Below are positions 23,872-36,500 of a stretch of DNA of 64,000 nt, piece by piece. Made by a program: the position numbers and the translations under genes. The stretch spans positions 1,922,001-1,986,000 of the forward strand of contig JAHLEZ010000005.1 in NCBI GenBank assembly GCA_020726505.1, in the 5' to 3' direction. Origin of the DNA: Leptodontidium sp. MPI-SDFR-AT-0119 (taxonomy: Eukaryota > Ascomycota > Leotiomycetes > Helotiales > Leptodontidiaceae). The stretch's first letter is position 1, and every line of letters starts with the position of its first letter. Below the pieces are notes generated by a model. The model saw only the letters and a program-made list of their open reading frames with translations. It was not told the DNA's origin and made no database searches.

Positions 23872-26235
23872 TCAGTTGCGTCGGAGGCACCAGTCTTCAT
23901 ACTCGTTCTCAGAATCGTTATCTAAGGTGTCGATCCAGAAAAGCTCGTCCTGTTCTGGCGTTGGTGCTTGTGCCGGCGCTGGACTTGGAGTGGCAACCGG
24001 TGCGCCGACGCACCTCCGTCTCTTGATTGGTTGTCGCCTTGGAGCGGGAGTTGGGCTGTCGACGCGCTTTCGCTTCTTGGCTGGCGACGATGTTGGTGCT
24101 GTTGCTGGTGCTAGTCTTGAGGCGTAGGCCGGAATCCTGACGCGCTTGCCTGTGACCTTGGTTGGGTGTAAAGTCTTTGGTCCCGGAGTTGATGCTGGGG
24201 CCATCTTGTTTGGATCGCTAGGCGACCAGTCTTCGTCTTTGTCCTCCGGGTCGTCCTTAAAAGCGTCCAAGAACTTAAGGCCCTCGTCCTTAAGTGGAGC
24301 TAGCCTTGGAGTTGGAGGAGGGGTGAGGGCTGCCGTATTTCGGCGGGCGGCAGCTGGGGCGGCGGAGGCGGTGGTGGTGGTGAATCCAAGGGTCGGGCTG
24401 TTGACGACTGGCTCGGATTTTGGGGCCAGCTTCGTGGCTGGCTTGTCGACGGACTTGTTGACAGGCTTATTTTCATCCTCGGAATCCGACTCCTCGCCTA
24501 AAAATTCGAGACCAGAGAATCGGCGTGGTCGTGGTCGTGTTGCTGCTGGTGATGGTGCTCGTGGAGCCACCGACCTTGTTGGCCAGATAGTTCTGCTGGA
24601 TGCTCCAGAAGTTTTCTCGGATGTCGAGGCTGGTCCAGTTCTCGCCAGGTGCTTGGCCATACGGACTTCGAAGGACTCCATATCCTTTGGTAGGGTCTTG
24701 GCTGGACCATTGTTTGGCCCGTTGATGTTCCGGACCGATTGATAATGCTCATTGGCCTGTGTAATGTCAATTAAAATTCCTGAAATAAGCGAGATCTCGG
24801 TTCCAGGAAAAGGGGTTGGGTTAGGTAAACAACAAACCCAACCTTGACCCTTGGCCTTCTAGGATGACGCATTGCCCACTTGAATTCGCACAAATAATAA
24901 AATTCATAAAATATGGAAGGGCAGACTTACGAATGCGATGTGAGCAATTTGGTGTGGAGCAGCGTTGGGGCTGTCCTCAACGTTGGTGTGGACATTGTTG
25001 ATTGTCCTCTGGTGATGGATCAGGACATCCATGTTATAGGCCTTCGCGAACGCCGTAATCGTGAGTTGATCTCCGTAAGTTGCTGGCTTGGCCATGCTTC
25101 TGAGGTATTGTTCCCAGGCCATGTCAATCTCATCTTTGGAAGGTCCCTTGGTGGAACCCTTTGGTGCGCTTTTGCGACTTGGAGCGTGTCGCCGGCTGCC
25201 ACCGACTTCGACGAATGGCTTGAAGTCATTTGGATTTTGTCGCATATAGTTGACGACTTTTGCACGGATGTGCTCGTGCTTGTGCTGGTGTCCGTACAGT
25301 TGGTCGGACATGGCGCGGAAGAGACAGTTGCCTGGAAAAAATCAGATTTTGTCTTTGAAAATATTTCTGGATGTGATATAACTGTGTAGAATATATTGAA
25401 ACACTCGTAGAAAACACAAGAAGCAATAAGAAATTGGTAGCGTAGCAAGTGGTTGAAGAGGTGATATGGCAGGTTGAATAAAGTGAAGGAGTAAAGGAGA
25501 GAAGTGTGATGTTGAAGTGATGTAACAGAGAACCAAGGATAAGTCAACTTTCTAGCTGTTGAAGGAAGATTCAATGCCGTGCAGTGTATGCGTAAGGTGA
25601 AGTTTCATGTGTAATTTGTGATGAGATTGATGTAGAATAGTGATTTGAGAAGGAAGGGACAATGACACAAGTCCTGACTGAGGACAAGGGAGAGAGATGA
25701 AGCCTTGGAATTAACGATGTACGACTAAATGAAGTTGAAGCGACGACGATGTCAAGGGACGACAAGGCAAAGACGACGATGTGATGACGATGAGGTCAAG
25801 AGACGATATGATTGAAGCAAAAATACAACCATGCCCGCGATGAGGTAAGGAAGTGACGGCAGTATACTGAACCCCTCAATCACATGTTCGCGACTCAAGA
25901 AAGTATGCCATAGAACAATTAAATAATGCACTCGCACAAATAATTTTGAAAAATGACTTCGGGAGTGCGCATGCCGCTGCTGGCGGAAATTCATGAAAAT
26001 TCCCACCGCTAGTGCCGAAAAAGGCAACGACGATTACAACAATTATGACAACAAAGCAAAAGCAAGTAGTGAAAAACAAGAAGCAAGAACGATTACGGGG
26101 ATAAAATGTGTAAAAGGGTAGATGGTGCAAAATTCTACAGAGAGGTAGAGATTACGTACCGTCTCCTTTTACGTTGACGACGTGAAGACCTTGGCCAGCG
26201 AGGGCTGGGAAGGCAGCTTGGTCGACTCGAGACAT
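23872..26235 (-). CDS. OTU-domain cysteine protease (OTUD3-like deubiquitinase)
   Basis: OTU proteases remove ubiquitin from proteins. Exons 26235-26160, 25331-24931 and 24756-23872 give 453 residues in phase. Catalytic Asp25 and Cys28 sit in 'GDGNCLFRAMSDQLYG', and catalytic His163 sits in 'ANEHYQSVRNING'. Between them 'NYMRQNPNDFKPFVE' and 'YLRSMAKPATYGDQLTI' match the OTUD3-like subgroup, which has a loop rich in Arg, Lys and Ser. The C-terminal 250 residues are low-complexity (Pro, Ala, Thr, Ser) with basic clusters such as 'KKRKR' and 'IKRRR' that could be nuclear signals, and an acidic end. The first intron is 828 nt (25332-26159) and splits the Gly codon inside the catalytic motif; the second is 174 nt. 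The motif demands this join, so the long intron is well supported. Ubiquitin-linkage preference cannot be read. Confidence 0.9.
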
Positions 26236-28773
26236 TCTGAGATGCTTTTAGGTATCTCTTTGAGGATGGGTGTGAGAAATCTGAGATATTTGAAGTGATC
26301 TTAGAAGTCTGGAAGAGAATTGAGTAGCTGTTGAGCTGAAAAGCGAAGAAGTTGAGACGATGAGTGATAAGAAAGGAAGACGAATTTCAGAAGAGAGAAA
26401 TTCAAACTTTATAAGAGCCCATGAGTACTAAGAATGCGACCATCCTGGAAGTTTTTGGGGCCGAGTTGAGGCTAGGAAATGAGAGAAGTATAAGATACCC
26501 GAATTCCGTGGCGATGACGCTGAAAATGAAGCTCACGATGTCTTTTCAACGCTAACTCACAGCCGACAACCACACATTCCAAGATTCTCAAAAACGCTGC
26601 TATTACAACGGAAATAGCTCGAAGAGTATAAGGAAAGATAGGCATTTCAAGGTGAACATTTTCTCATCAATTGTATCTAGTATTGCTTATTTTCACCTTC
26701 GACCTGGTCATGGTCTTAAACTCCGTATCAACATGAATAAAACATCAGCCCCAATGCAGAAACTACGGCTATTTCCATCATCCGGCCGATTTTAAACCTG
26801 GTACCAAGGCTGTCATGCCATCTTTTCCTGCCGTTAGAATGTTCTTGCCATGACTCACCCCAGCTTTCCATGTTCTTGAACTTTTGGTAAAGGCTTAAAG
26901 CGGAATAGTCCAGGAACTACAAGGAATATGTGGCCTCTAGTTCAGAACTGGCACACCTTCTTCCGCGTTAGCCTCACATTCCTGAAAACTAAATGCCCGA
27001 AACGGTCCGAGGCACAATTTCCTTCCGGATACTTGTCTGGTAACTCCGTCAAACCACAACGTGGGAAACCGGCAAACAGGAACATGTGGGGTGGGAATGT
27101 TTAAATGGAGACATGCAAAGCTCACAAGCAGTATGAATGGATGTCCCACAAACAGTTGAATTACTTTTTTATCTCTCGGCTCGAGGCGATTTGATCGCAA
27201 CGAATAAAATCGATAATTATTGTATGCATTACGCGAATAGCACCATGATGTTCCGCTAGAAACACAGGGTCGACTCTTTTAAGGCTGTGAATTAGTGCTT
27301 CTAGCTTGTGACCATAACAGTTGCTAATTACAACAACTAAAGCCTACTGACTCAACCTCTGGCTTGTTAGTATGTCCGACTCTAAGCGAGGCTAAGAAGA
27401 AAAAAAGAAAATTTTCCGCACAAGGATTATTAAAATTTACTGGAGGCTAGAAATATCTGGTTTTGGCCTCAGATTAAGAACATGTAATTAGCTCAACCTA
27501 TTCAATAAGTGAAGTGAAGCAAGGAAAGAATGAGGAGCTTTGGCGGCTTCAGTTGGGCTCCGTTGGATGTGACCCTGACGCGGCAGGACTTGGATGAGGA
27601 TCTTTTGTAACCACCTTTGTGCCCCGGAAGATATAGACTGGATTCTAACTATATTACGGTGATTACAGAAATTTCTACTGCTATAAATTCATTCAATTGC
27701 ATGACAGCCTCAGAGGTGTATGTGATCATGGTGTATGTCTTCAAATCCCTCCGCAGTGAGCCCCAGAAACCTGTATCTTAAGCTGTGCATGAACTCGTGG
27801 GACAACCGTCGTCATGCGACTCATTCTGCTCTTTACATTCGCAATTCGGCAAATATTTCAAACACCTGACTTCAAGATCGGATTGACATGCCGTCCAAAG
27901 GGAAATGGGATAGAGAGGTTTTGGGTGATGTTATGTGAGACAGACAGGCCTTGAACGGCATCGCACAGCTTAGCTTTCCCATATTGACAGCAAGCTTCCG
28001 CAAGGAGAATAAAATCTGGGTTTTCTCATCCGTGTTTGGACTTGTGTGCCTGTCTGTGAAGTCTTCCTCCAATGCCTCCAACGACGGCAACAGGGACTCT
28101 TCAGAACAGCGGGTGTCAGCCACTTGGAGCCTTGTATTATACTAATCAAACTGGTCTCTTCCTTAACGATAGAATGTAATTATTTCGGAACTCAGATTCA
28201 ACCTCCCAATCCTGAAGCCGAAAGTCACCTCAATAATCCAGTTCCAAACTTTGCCGTCACATGAAAGCAATTCTAGATGTGGAAAGTCGCCAACTTCACT
28301 TCAACGAAATCAAATAATTAAAATTTAGTTGGTTATCTATATATCATCAGAATTAACTTAACGCATCTCTATATGATTTGTAACTCAGAGTTCTCTCGAT
28401 TAATGCCGCTACTCATGGTATTCTGTCAAGTGAAATTGGCGATAATCCCATCATTGCCAGCACCAAAACCTGAGGATTACAGTACACATTGAATTCAAGC
28501 CTAACATACAACTTCCAGTCCGTCTGGTGAATTTTTGCCTTGTTGTATAGATTTATTCCATTCCTATGATCCAATAATATTCACTCCAAAGAGACCTCCT
28601 CTGCGTTGGTGGTGGTACTCTCAAAATTAGCTCGACCTCGGCTGCCTCGCTAGTCTTGAATTATTTAATCTGAGATTCGCACCAAGTGATTCGAGTATAT
28701 AAAAAAAACAAAAAACCACTCGAACTGCACACCACAGGTTCATCCAATTCGATCCCAAAGCATTGCAGCAAAC
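26236..28773. other. intergenic, divergent promoters
   Basis: About 2.5 kb between two divergently transcribed genes. It is AT-rich with no recognisable gene. ORFs at 26937-27200 (-) and 27872-28145 (both strands) lack motifs. Confidence 0.45.
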
Positions 28774-29463
28774 ATGAATCCCTACCAGCCTTGCCAAGAT
28801 TTGCGAGCCGAACAAGACTCAAAACCACAGCAAAAACAAGCCTCCACTTCTACTCCACCAGGAAGTTTCGACAGCAGCACCCCTCAGAACTCCCAGGGAT
28901 CTGCCAAGTCTACAAAGATGCCCCCTGTATATGCTTTCAAGCTTCCTGGACACAGAGGTAACAATCGCTTCCGAATGATCCGGGCATGGGATGATTTCAG
29001 TCGTGGAAGTGTCAGCGCATCAAATAGGTTTAAATGCTACTGCGGAGGGCAACTCAATGACAAAGATATATGTCAACGCTGCGGAGACTTTAATACGCCG
29101 GTGTACAGATGGTTGGAGATCCAGAACGTCGAGTACGAAAAGACGAACGAAAATACGGATGGCGATACCACGGAAAGTGATGGTGAGAACACGGAGGACG
29201 ATGAAGTTGGACATGGCAGCACTTCTGGACCACGGCAAAACGCTAGCTCCAAGAATGAGGATTTCGATAACATTTCGCAAGGGGGTCAGAATGATGGACA
29301 CGGGCTAATTGTCCCAATCTCTGATTACGAGGGGGGGAACAGAACTGCTCTGAGCGTCGAATTTGGGACTGGCAAAGACGGCCGTCCGGCTGTGAATCTC
29401 CCAAGTCCGAGGTCGCAGAGCATGGATCTATCTCCATGTCTCCTTGCCCTGACTGAAACTTGA
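28774..29463 (+). CDS. hypothetical protein with a possible zinc ribbon
   Basis: A single-exon frame of 229 codons with a good start context (AAACATGA). The first 50 residues are rich in Gln, Ser and Pro. A Cys group follows at residues 88, 90, 100 and 103 (C-x-C-x9-C-x2-C, 'CYCGG' and 'CQRCGD'), spaced so that it could bind one zinc. After this comes an acidic, Asn/Glu/Asp-rich stretch and a polar tail. Outside the Cys group the sequence looks disordered. I do not recognise a family. The codon pattern and length favour a real gene, but expression evidence is lacking. Confidence 0.5.
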   Translation: MNPYQPCQDLRAEQDSKPQQKQASTSTPPGSFDSSTPQNSQGSAKSTKMPPVYAFKLPGHRGNNRFRMIRAWDDFSRGSVSASNRFKCYCGGQLNDKDICQRCGDFNTPVYRWLEIQNVEYEKTNENTDGDTTESDGENTEDDEVGHGSTSGPRQNASSKNEDFDNISQGGQNDGHGLIVPISDYEGGNRTALSVEFGTGKDGRPAVNLPSPRSQSMDLSPCLLALTET

Positions 29464-30233
29464 GGTGGGAAGGGAAATTCGTATTGATCTGTACTTAGAA
29501 CGTCGTGGAAGGGTAGAATGGCAGATACTCTTCGTGGCTGGTGAGCTCAGTGACAATAGGGAACCCGGCAAGGCGCTTGGTACTCAATATCGGATGTTTT
29601 AAGATGAAGCCAAACCATCTTGATTGGCATAATAGTTTGTTCATCGTTTTACAGAATGAGAGACAGTATTTGCCAAGTAACATTTGTGTAAAATCGTGCA
29701 TCACATTAATCTGTTATTCGGAAATTCCATCTGCACTTCACCCCCCAAATTTTTTTTTTGGAATCTCTTTAAGAATGTCGACATTCATATTCAAAGACTA
29801 TTTCGCATCAGTAATATATATTCCTATCAACAGGAGAATCTCAGATCAGCCCGTCAGACGATATTTGACGTCTCCCTGGCCGTGACTCTCGGCTGAGCAA
29901 CAGCAAACAACCGACGGGTACCAACGGGCCGAAATATTGGATAATTCCCGACGCCTACAAGGCAGAAAGCTGATTCATGATATTACTTCATAGCGTGTCG
30001 TTAAAAGCTAGATTTCCCGTGTGCCAATGAGAGCCAAGCAGTCTAAGGATGAAGGGCTTTTCGGGTTATCCGTACCAAAAGTGGGGATTGAACGATTCTA
30101 ACCGAGATGTTTGTACCATGCCGCTGTCAAGATTTGACTCAGCCGTATATATAAAGTCTTCAGATACTTCCTCGTCCTAACACAATTTCACAGTCTCAGT
30201 TATATCTTCAAATTACGTTTCAGCATAGCAATC
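29464..30233. other. intergenic, promoter of the D-amino-acid oxidase gene
   Basis: Contains a TATA element (TATATATAAA) ending near 30155, about 80 bases before the ATG at 30234. ORFs at 29495-29885 on both strands have no motif. Confidence 0.5.
30146..30155 (+). promoter_or_regulatory. TATA box of the D-amino-acid oxidase gene
   Basis: TATATATAAA about 80 bases upstream of the start codon, with a CA-rich leader in between. Confidence 0.5.
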
Positions 30234-31477
30234 ATGCCGAACATTGTCGTCGTCGGGTTTGTGATACTCCGCTCTGATTCTATTAGCTTTCTCTTCGATT
30301 TACTGATATACTACACAGTGCTGGCGTCTCGGGCCTCACGACAGCTCTCCTACTTTCAAAGAACCCGGAGTACAAAGTTACGATAGTAGCGAAACATATG
30401 CCAGGCGATTATGACATCGAATACACCTCACCATGGGCTGGAGCAAATTATCTCCCGTGAGTCACGCCACTACCCATCACGTGGATCACCTCCTAAGAAT
30501 CCATTACAGAGTCTCTCCCGCATCAAATAACCGCTGGGAGAAGAATACCTGGCCTGAGTTGGCTCGTCTAGCCCAAGATGTACCAGAAGCTGGAATTCAT
30601 TTCCAAGGTCCTCATCCCCCACCACTTCCCTCCTCCCCACCATCCTACTAACACAATCACAGACGCCATAGTTTACAACCGCAACAAAGACGCTCAAGCA
30701 ACAACTGGCCAATGGTTCAACGAACTGCTATCCACAAAACCCTGGTTCGCATCCGTAGTTCCCAAATTCCGCGTCCTCTCTCCATCAGAACTACCCCCGT
30801 CCGCAGACTCTGGCACGGTCTTCACATCCGTCTGCATCAACACTGCAATCTACCTGCCCTACCTCGCATCTCAATGTCTCAAGAACGGCGTGAACATCAG
30901 CCGTGGGATAATCTCGCACATCAATGAAGCAGCCTCGCTTCACTCATCAGGCAAAGCTGACGTAGTCATCAACTGCACTGGTCTCCTCGCCTCCAAACTC
31001 GGCGGCGTCATGGATAAAACCGTCATTGCATGCCGTGGCCAAATCGTGGTCGTGCGTAATACGCCTGGAGCTATGTTTACTGTTTCTGGTACGGATGATG
31101 GCGATGATGAGGTTTCGTATATCATGCAGCGTGCAGCTGGTGGTGGAACCATCCTCGGTGGGACATACCAGAAGGGAAATTGGGAGTCGCAGCCTGATCC
31201 TAACCAAGCGATACGGATTATGAAGAGAGCTGTTGAGATGTGTCCCGAGTTGACGGGTGGGAAGGGGATTGAGGCTTTGAGCGTGGTGAGGCATGGTGTG
31301 GGATTGAGACCGTTGAGGACGGGTGGTGTGAGGATTGAGAAAGAGAGGCTTGAGGGTGGTCAGTGGGTCGTGCATAATTATGGACATGGTGGATGGGGTT
31401 ATCAGGGTTCGTATGGGTGTTCTGAGGGAGTGGTTGAGTTGGTCGAGGAGGTTCTGTCGAGTAAGTCGAAATTGTAG
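30234..31477 (+). CDS. D-amino-acid oxidase, peroxisomal
   Basis: An FAD enzyme that oxidatively deaminates D-amino acids to keto acids, ammonia and hydrogen peroxide. Exons 30234-30256, 30319-30456, 30510-30607 and 30663-31477 give 357 residues, the usual length. The dinucleotide-binding motif '[16 protein letters not shown]' opens the protein; the first intron splits its second Gly codon. 'PWAGANY' follows, then '[15 protein letters not shown]', and near the end the family signature '[12 protein letters not shown]' and '[15 protein letters not shown]', carrying the substrate-binding Arg and flavin-site residues. The last three residues are SKL, a canonical peroxisome signal, which would keep the peroxide with catalase. 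It lies tail-to-tail, 101 bases from the regulator-like gene at 31579. Fungal relatives allow D-amino acids to serve as nitrogen source. Confidence 0.95.
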
Positions 31478-31578
31478 GCTCATGGAGAACGAGGCACAAG
31501 CGAGACGGTATAAATAAAAATACGACGTAATTTGTTTCTGAAATGAGAAATTATTAGGAATAATTGAGGGGTATCTAT

Positions 31579-33531
31579 CTATTCCATTGAAACAAGCGCT
31601 TTCGATTCCTCCCACAGCAGTAGCCCACCAGCACCACATGCACTTTCAAGCCAGAGGTATGTCTTAAAGACCCTCGTCGCATCATACCAGCTTATATTCA
31701 GCTTTTCCTTAGCTCTTGACAATTGCTCCACAAACCACACTCTCTCAGGCTTATCCAAAGCTGCAATACCACCAAGCGTCAATATCCAAAGCATGATCTC
31801 CGAGACCATAACGTTGTCACAGCTCATGACGTCTGAGTCCTCGATGGCCGCTTTCAGTAGCTGAACATAATGCTGCAACACATCGAATGTGTTTGGGATG
31901 GGGAAGGTTACAGCGACGCTGAATATGAATGCTGCAATTCTGCAACACTCGTAGAGGTTAGGGAGGGGCAATGGCGCAACGTCGATGCCGATTTCAATGC
32001 GCAGTTCCTCAGCTGTGGGTAATAAGAGCAGTCGTTTCATGAGAGCAGTTCGCGTCCTGCCCATCTCTCCGATTGTCAGCCCGGCTGGCCTTCCTTGGAG
32101 ATGGTAGCTGATTGCCCAAGTAGTGACGCCCAACGGCTCTAGAATCTCAAGCAATGGTTCTGAAATCCCATACTCTGAATACCGACTAAAAGAGGTTGCT
32201 AGAACTTGTGAAGGTAAATGTGGTGAGGTCTTGGCCCATTCCATAGCCAAAGCGATGTATGCTTCATGAACACGAATTGGAGCGAACGTGGGCTTGGAGA
32301 AGGTATTGAGAGCCGAGATGGTGTCACCTCTGCAGCGTTTTAATGTCAGACGTTTCCCGGGCTGATATGAACCAATTTTCACTCACAACACAATCATTTC
32401 CGCCATACACGGCAATTTTATGACTTCGAGCCCACCTCTCGAATTGACAATATCGTACAACGCCTTCATATGCGTCGGTGCATATGTGCAATTCCCATAC
32501 ATATTCAACCACTGCATAGTCTTCAAAGGCGAATTGAACGGTTTGTTTGGCTCCTCCTTTGCATCCACCGCCTCATGCGAAGCGAGAATGAGAATCGTAA
32601 GCAGGACTTCATCACGCGCAGCGTTTTTCGGATCCGAGATGAATTCGTTGAGTTTTTGGATCACGAGCAGTTTCTTGGAGAGGATGAAGGATGATTCGAT
32701 TTCCACTGTGGAATTTCGGAGGAAGTCGCGCTCGAGAGAACAGGCGACTAGCAAGGCGTTGAAGAGGCATGGGAGCTCAAATGCGGCGGAGACCCAGGTT
32801 CGGGATGAGGTACTGGTGAGGCTAAGACTGCGATTTGGGTGATCATCGGGCATGAGTCCTGGTATTAGGTAATTGACGGCTGTAGGGTGCAAGTCCATGT
32901 AAGATTTGATGTCCTCAAAACTTGAGATCTCACGGTAATCTAGGAGAACACACCACTTACCTAGGTCCATTAATTCATGTGTCGTAGCATCTGGCGTCTC
33001 AGCAGAGGTCAAAAAAGGATCAATTCTCCCAGATCCAAGTACTTCGCGAGGACTAAGTCTCAACAGTGCTCTCCACATCTGATTTCGTGTGTGCATGTGA
33101 TATTCATTCGTCGGTGGGCTCTGAGGGAACGAAGAATTGACATAACTCCCACACGCCTTGCAATATAACGTCGGGCTCGATTGCGGATCATAAACCCTTG
33201 TTGAGTTACCCATAAGCTGCATTCCCGCTTCCCCTGAAGCTAACTCGACTTGCTGCTCGCCATGGCTGTGTTTCCGTTTATTCAGACCTCTCGCGACGTG
33301 CTTACGGATATGCGAGCGCACATCGGGGCGATATCCGACTTTGTACGACGGTGATTTGCTGGTCTCGTTCACAAATAAAAATGGATTGGAAGGACCTGGC
33401 ATATTTGGCGATCTGTTGACTTTCCTAGCGAGTGGCGACTTTGTACGTATGTGTTCGTGCGACCCTGCTTTGTCAGGAGGATCAAGCCGAATATTTATCG
33501 TATCGGTCTCTACTCCATTTCCAGGACTCAT
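31579..33531 (-). CDS. fungal transcription-factor-like protein (Fungal_trans_2/DUF3468 type) without Zn cluster
   Basis: Exons in order: 33531-32961, 32879-32387 and 32329-31579, giving 604 residues. The 57-nt intron at 32330-32386 is required to stay in frame. The 81-nt intron at 32880-32960 is optional: it has a perfect GTAAGT donor and CTACAG acceptor but is open in frame (27 codons), so it may be retained. The N-terminal 'FLFVNE' followed by a basic stretch 'RSHIRKHVARGLNKRKH' is typical of proteins in this family that lack a Zn2Cys6 cluster. The long helical middle, with 'GSGRIDPF' and 'VSAAFELPCLFNALLVACS', matches the regulatory domain. An in-frame ATG at 33699 would add 56 residues of less convincing sequence. 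Target genes are unknown. Confidence 0.75.
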
Positions 33532-36500
33532 ACTGAGTGTGAAGGTGATGCTGTTGTGCGTGCTGAGATCGTACGGCCGAAGAATATACGGCCGTTGAAG
33601 ATAATTAACGATGGCAATGGGGTGTGATTGGGCTGGGAATTTATGTTTTGTCCGCCAAGATGGAGGGCGTTGATTATTCAGCCATTCATACAATGCCACA
33701 AACTTCCCCGCCGTTCATCGTGATATGAGCCGAAGTTGCTGTTCTGATCTCCGAGGAGATGATAGGGCTATTGTTTTGGAATCGGAAACTTTCCATTCTC
33801 GCATAATTAAGGCTTGTTAGTTAACTGCCAAGCAAGAGTTGCTTCTCAAGGCTCAGTGTCTGTGACTGTGGAATTTCGAGGCGCCAAATTCGTCCCCGAT
33901 GACACAAGTTCCATGTTGCTTTCCTACCTATACAATTCACTTTTTTTAAATAAAAAAAAAATAAAAACTAAGGCTTACTGAAACCCGAGATCGGCTTTCC
34001 CTTAAATTCAATGTCCTGAAATGATTTAGCGACTTTGAATCGACCCTCATTTATACGGAGTAGAGCGAAGGCTACTTACTGCAGAGTCATCGCTTCATCG
34101 GAGACGAATTTGGCTAGCCTCGTTTGGCCCGCCCACAACATCGCGTAACGGAGCCAATAGTACCTAGGTATGTCTGATTGGATGGGCTCGATATTACTGG
34201 AAAGAATTTCTCTTCTAAGCTAGACTTCCATGAAACAAAGAAATGGACGTGATGTTGAAGACCTGTCGTTCTTCCTAACATGACTGATCAAGAAGGACAC
34301 GAAAAAGAAGAATCTGAGCACAGCAAACCAGAAGGAAGTTTAGGATCTCATGATTACTCTGGAGTATCCCAAAAACGCCTTCAGCCTTGTTGACTGTCTA
34401 CCAAGATTTCCTCCACATCTAAGGGAGATGAGTGTACTGCAAGGTGACCATCCGTCGAAGACAGAAACCAGTAGAGTTGCCAGTAGTTCAAGCGGCATGA
34501 TCAACTTCACTAGAGACAAAGATCTCTAATCATCTGAACTTTAGATACAACTGGTCTCCTTGGGCTCAATGCTATCGTAACCTTTCCCTTTTTAACACAC
34601 AGCACTTTGAATTCAACATAAGATATACATTTCTTGTTCACTTTGAATCCCCTGGGTTTCGAAGTTGGTGCCAATGTCCTGTACTGATCAAGCAGAAAGA
34701 AAGTTCCAGTGTAGTATTTGTGCAGGTATATAAACAAACAACAGCAAGATCTCTGGAAAACAAAGCGAGTGATTCACAGACTAGATCACAAGTGAGATTT
34801 TGTGAATCGGGGTTCTAACCTAGCATTTTTACCTAAAGTAGAACTAGAATTTATTAGTATCTGAGGATCTTGCTTTCATTCAAACAACAGCTATGTAGTG
34901 ATACGCAGTCACGTCTGTTCTATTCATTAAACATCTGAAGACTAAGCTATATATACACGCCCTTCAACAGCTGCAACAGCTTCCTTTGAACTCCCACAGG
35001 CTACAAGATGCTAAGTACAAGCATGCTCTACTCGTGTTGGAATCAAGTGTACCCTTCGCTCCGTCTTATCTCCATACTGAGATGTTGAAATTGAATCTCC
35101 GGACAATTTAGTTCCTAGCTGAGGAAACAACCAAAGTGACGTCAATGAAGCCCATCAGAAGTGATATCGCAACTAGATAGAACTATTGATAATTAAACGC
35201 AAACAATCTACTGCAGCACATCATAAATTAGGCAGTTGATGTTCCAGAATGAAGTCAAGAAAAAAGAAAGACGTGAAAAATATTTCCTGTTTCAAGGGCT
35301 GGCCTGATCTATGTCCGCCGTCAACTCTAAAAGCTTCTCTTCATCAACCCCGCAGAACACTGACTGTTATCTCAAATCAAATCCAGACAAACTAACTCCT
35401 GCCTCCTCACGAGTTATGAGACCCCTGAACACAAGTGAAGTTCATAGGGCGTGGGGAAATGACGGAAGCTCGCAATGGGAACTACGTACCACAAACCCCG
35501 AACCCCGAACCCCTAATATTACTCTGGCATTGGGTTTGTGTTAAGTTGCAGTTGATGAGGTCCAAGAATGTGTGGCAGTGGATGAGGAAGATTTGGAAAA
35601 TATGTGTGTGAGGATTTAGGGTTGGTGGGCTTTCTACTTTAATCAATCTTCTTATTGATATTGACTTGAGAATGGGTGGATAGATGCGGATTAAAATTGA
35701 ATGATGGAGGGGGAAGATATGAAGCGAGTAGAAAGGATAGAGCGGCGAGATTCACTCTCCGTGTCTGTTCCGTCTGAGGATTTGCTTATGGAGATATGTA
35801 GACTGGATATGGTATGAAAGAAAGCAATCTTTAATCCTAAACTCCTTTCGTCAGATTGAATAAATTATATGAAATGTGATTATCATGTGCCTACAATTTA
35901 TTGTTTGTTTCTGCGCTCGGCTCCTTATTTTGGAAAATCTTACTCTGCCTGTTCTGTTTCACGGGATGGGGTTGTGGCTAAAAACCGCTTAGTTTCGGTG
36001 ATGGTACCGTACCTCTTGCTGGCAGCTGGATGAGCAATTCCTTATCACTGCTATACTTATAGATGACAGAACTGCTGTGGATATCGCTGATAGAGAAGGG
36101 AATAAGAATTAAGGGAGAGAGAGATTATACCGTACGGCTGAGAGAGAAGTTGCTGCTGCTTGGGAACAGAGCGAATTGTCCGGGTGAGGCCAACCACTCG
36201 ACTTGAGTATATCCTGAACGAAAGCTAGATGATCCACCGAAATATCCGTGTAGTTTTTATAATAGAAGAAGTCATTGCCATTTTAGCCCACCTATTGAGC
36301 ATGTAAAGTAGACATATGCTTTCCGTGCTGTCCTGCATCGAATACCAGTAAGGTATGCAGCATTCAATCAAGCTAGTGGACAAGTACAAGAATGGAAGAA
36401 ACAAACAAACTGTCCCCTCGCCTCCACTCAACTTCGTGAGATCCAAAAGCCTGAAGGCCAATGCGATGGGATTGGTTTACTGTAACGTAAACATTGAAAA

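Noticed and set aside
23822..24742. Plus-strand ORFs of 101 and 198 codons opposite the OTU gene
   Set aside because: Antisense shadows of the low-complexity C-terminal region of the OTU protein.
25020..25574. 184-codon minus-strand ORF running out of the long OTU intron
   Set aside because: It overlaps the OTU exon in another frame and its composition is not protein-like. The intron is needed to form the catalytic motif.
30947..31639. 230-codon minus-strand ORF opposite the D-amino-acid oxidase
   Set aside because: A shadow of the oxidase coding sequence with unnatural composition (Thr/Pro/His-rich).
34280..34393. A 37-codon charged ORF beginning MTDQEGHEKEESEHS
   Set aside because: Short, no homologue recognised, no clear promoter or splice support. 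Stress-type hydrophilic peptides are possible, but this is not enough evidence.
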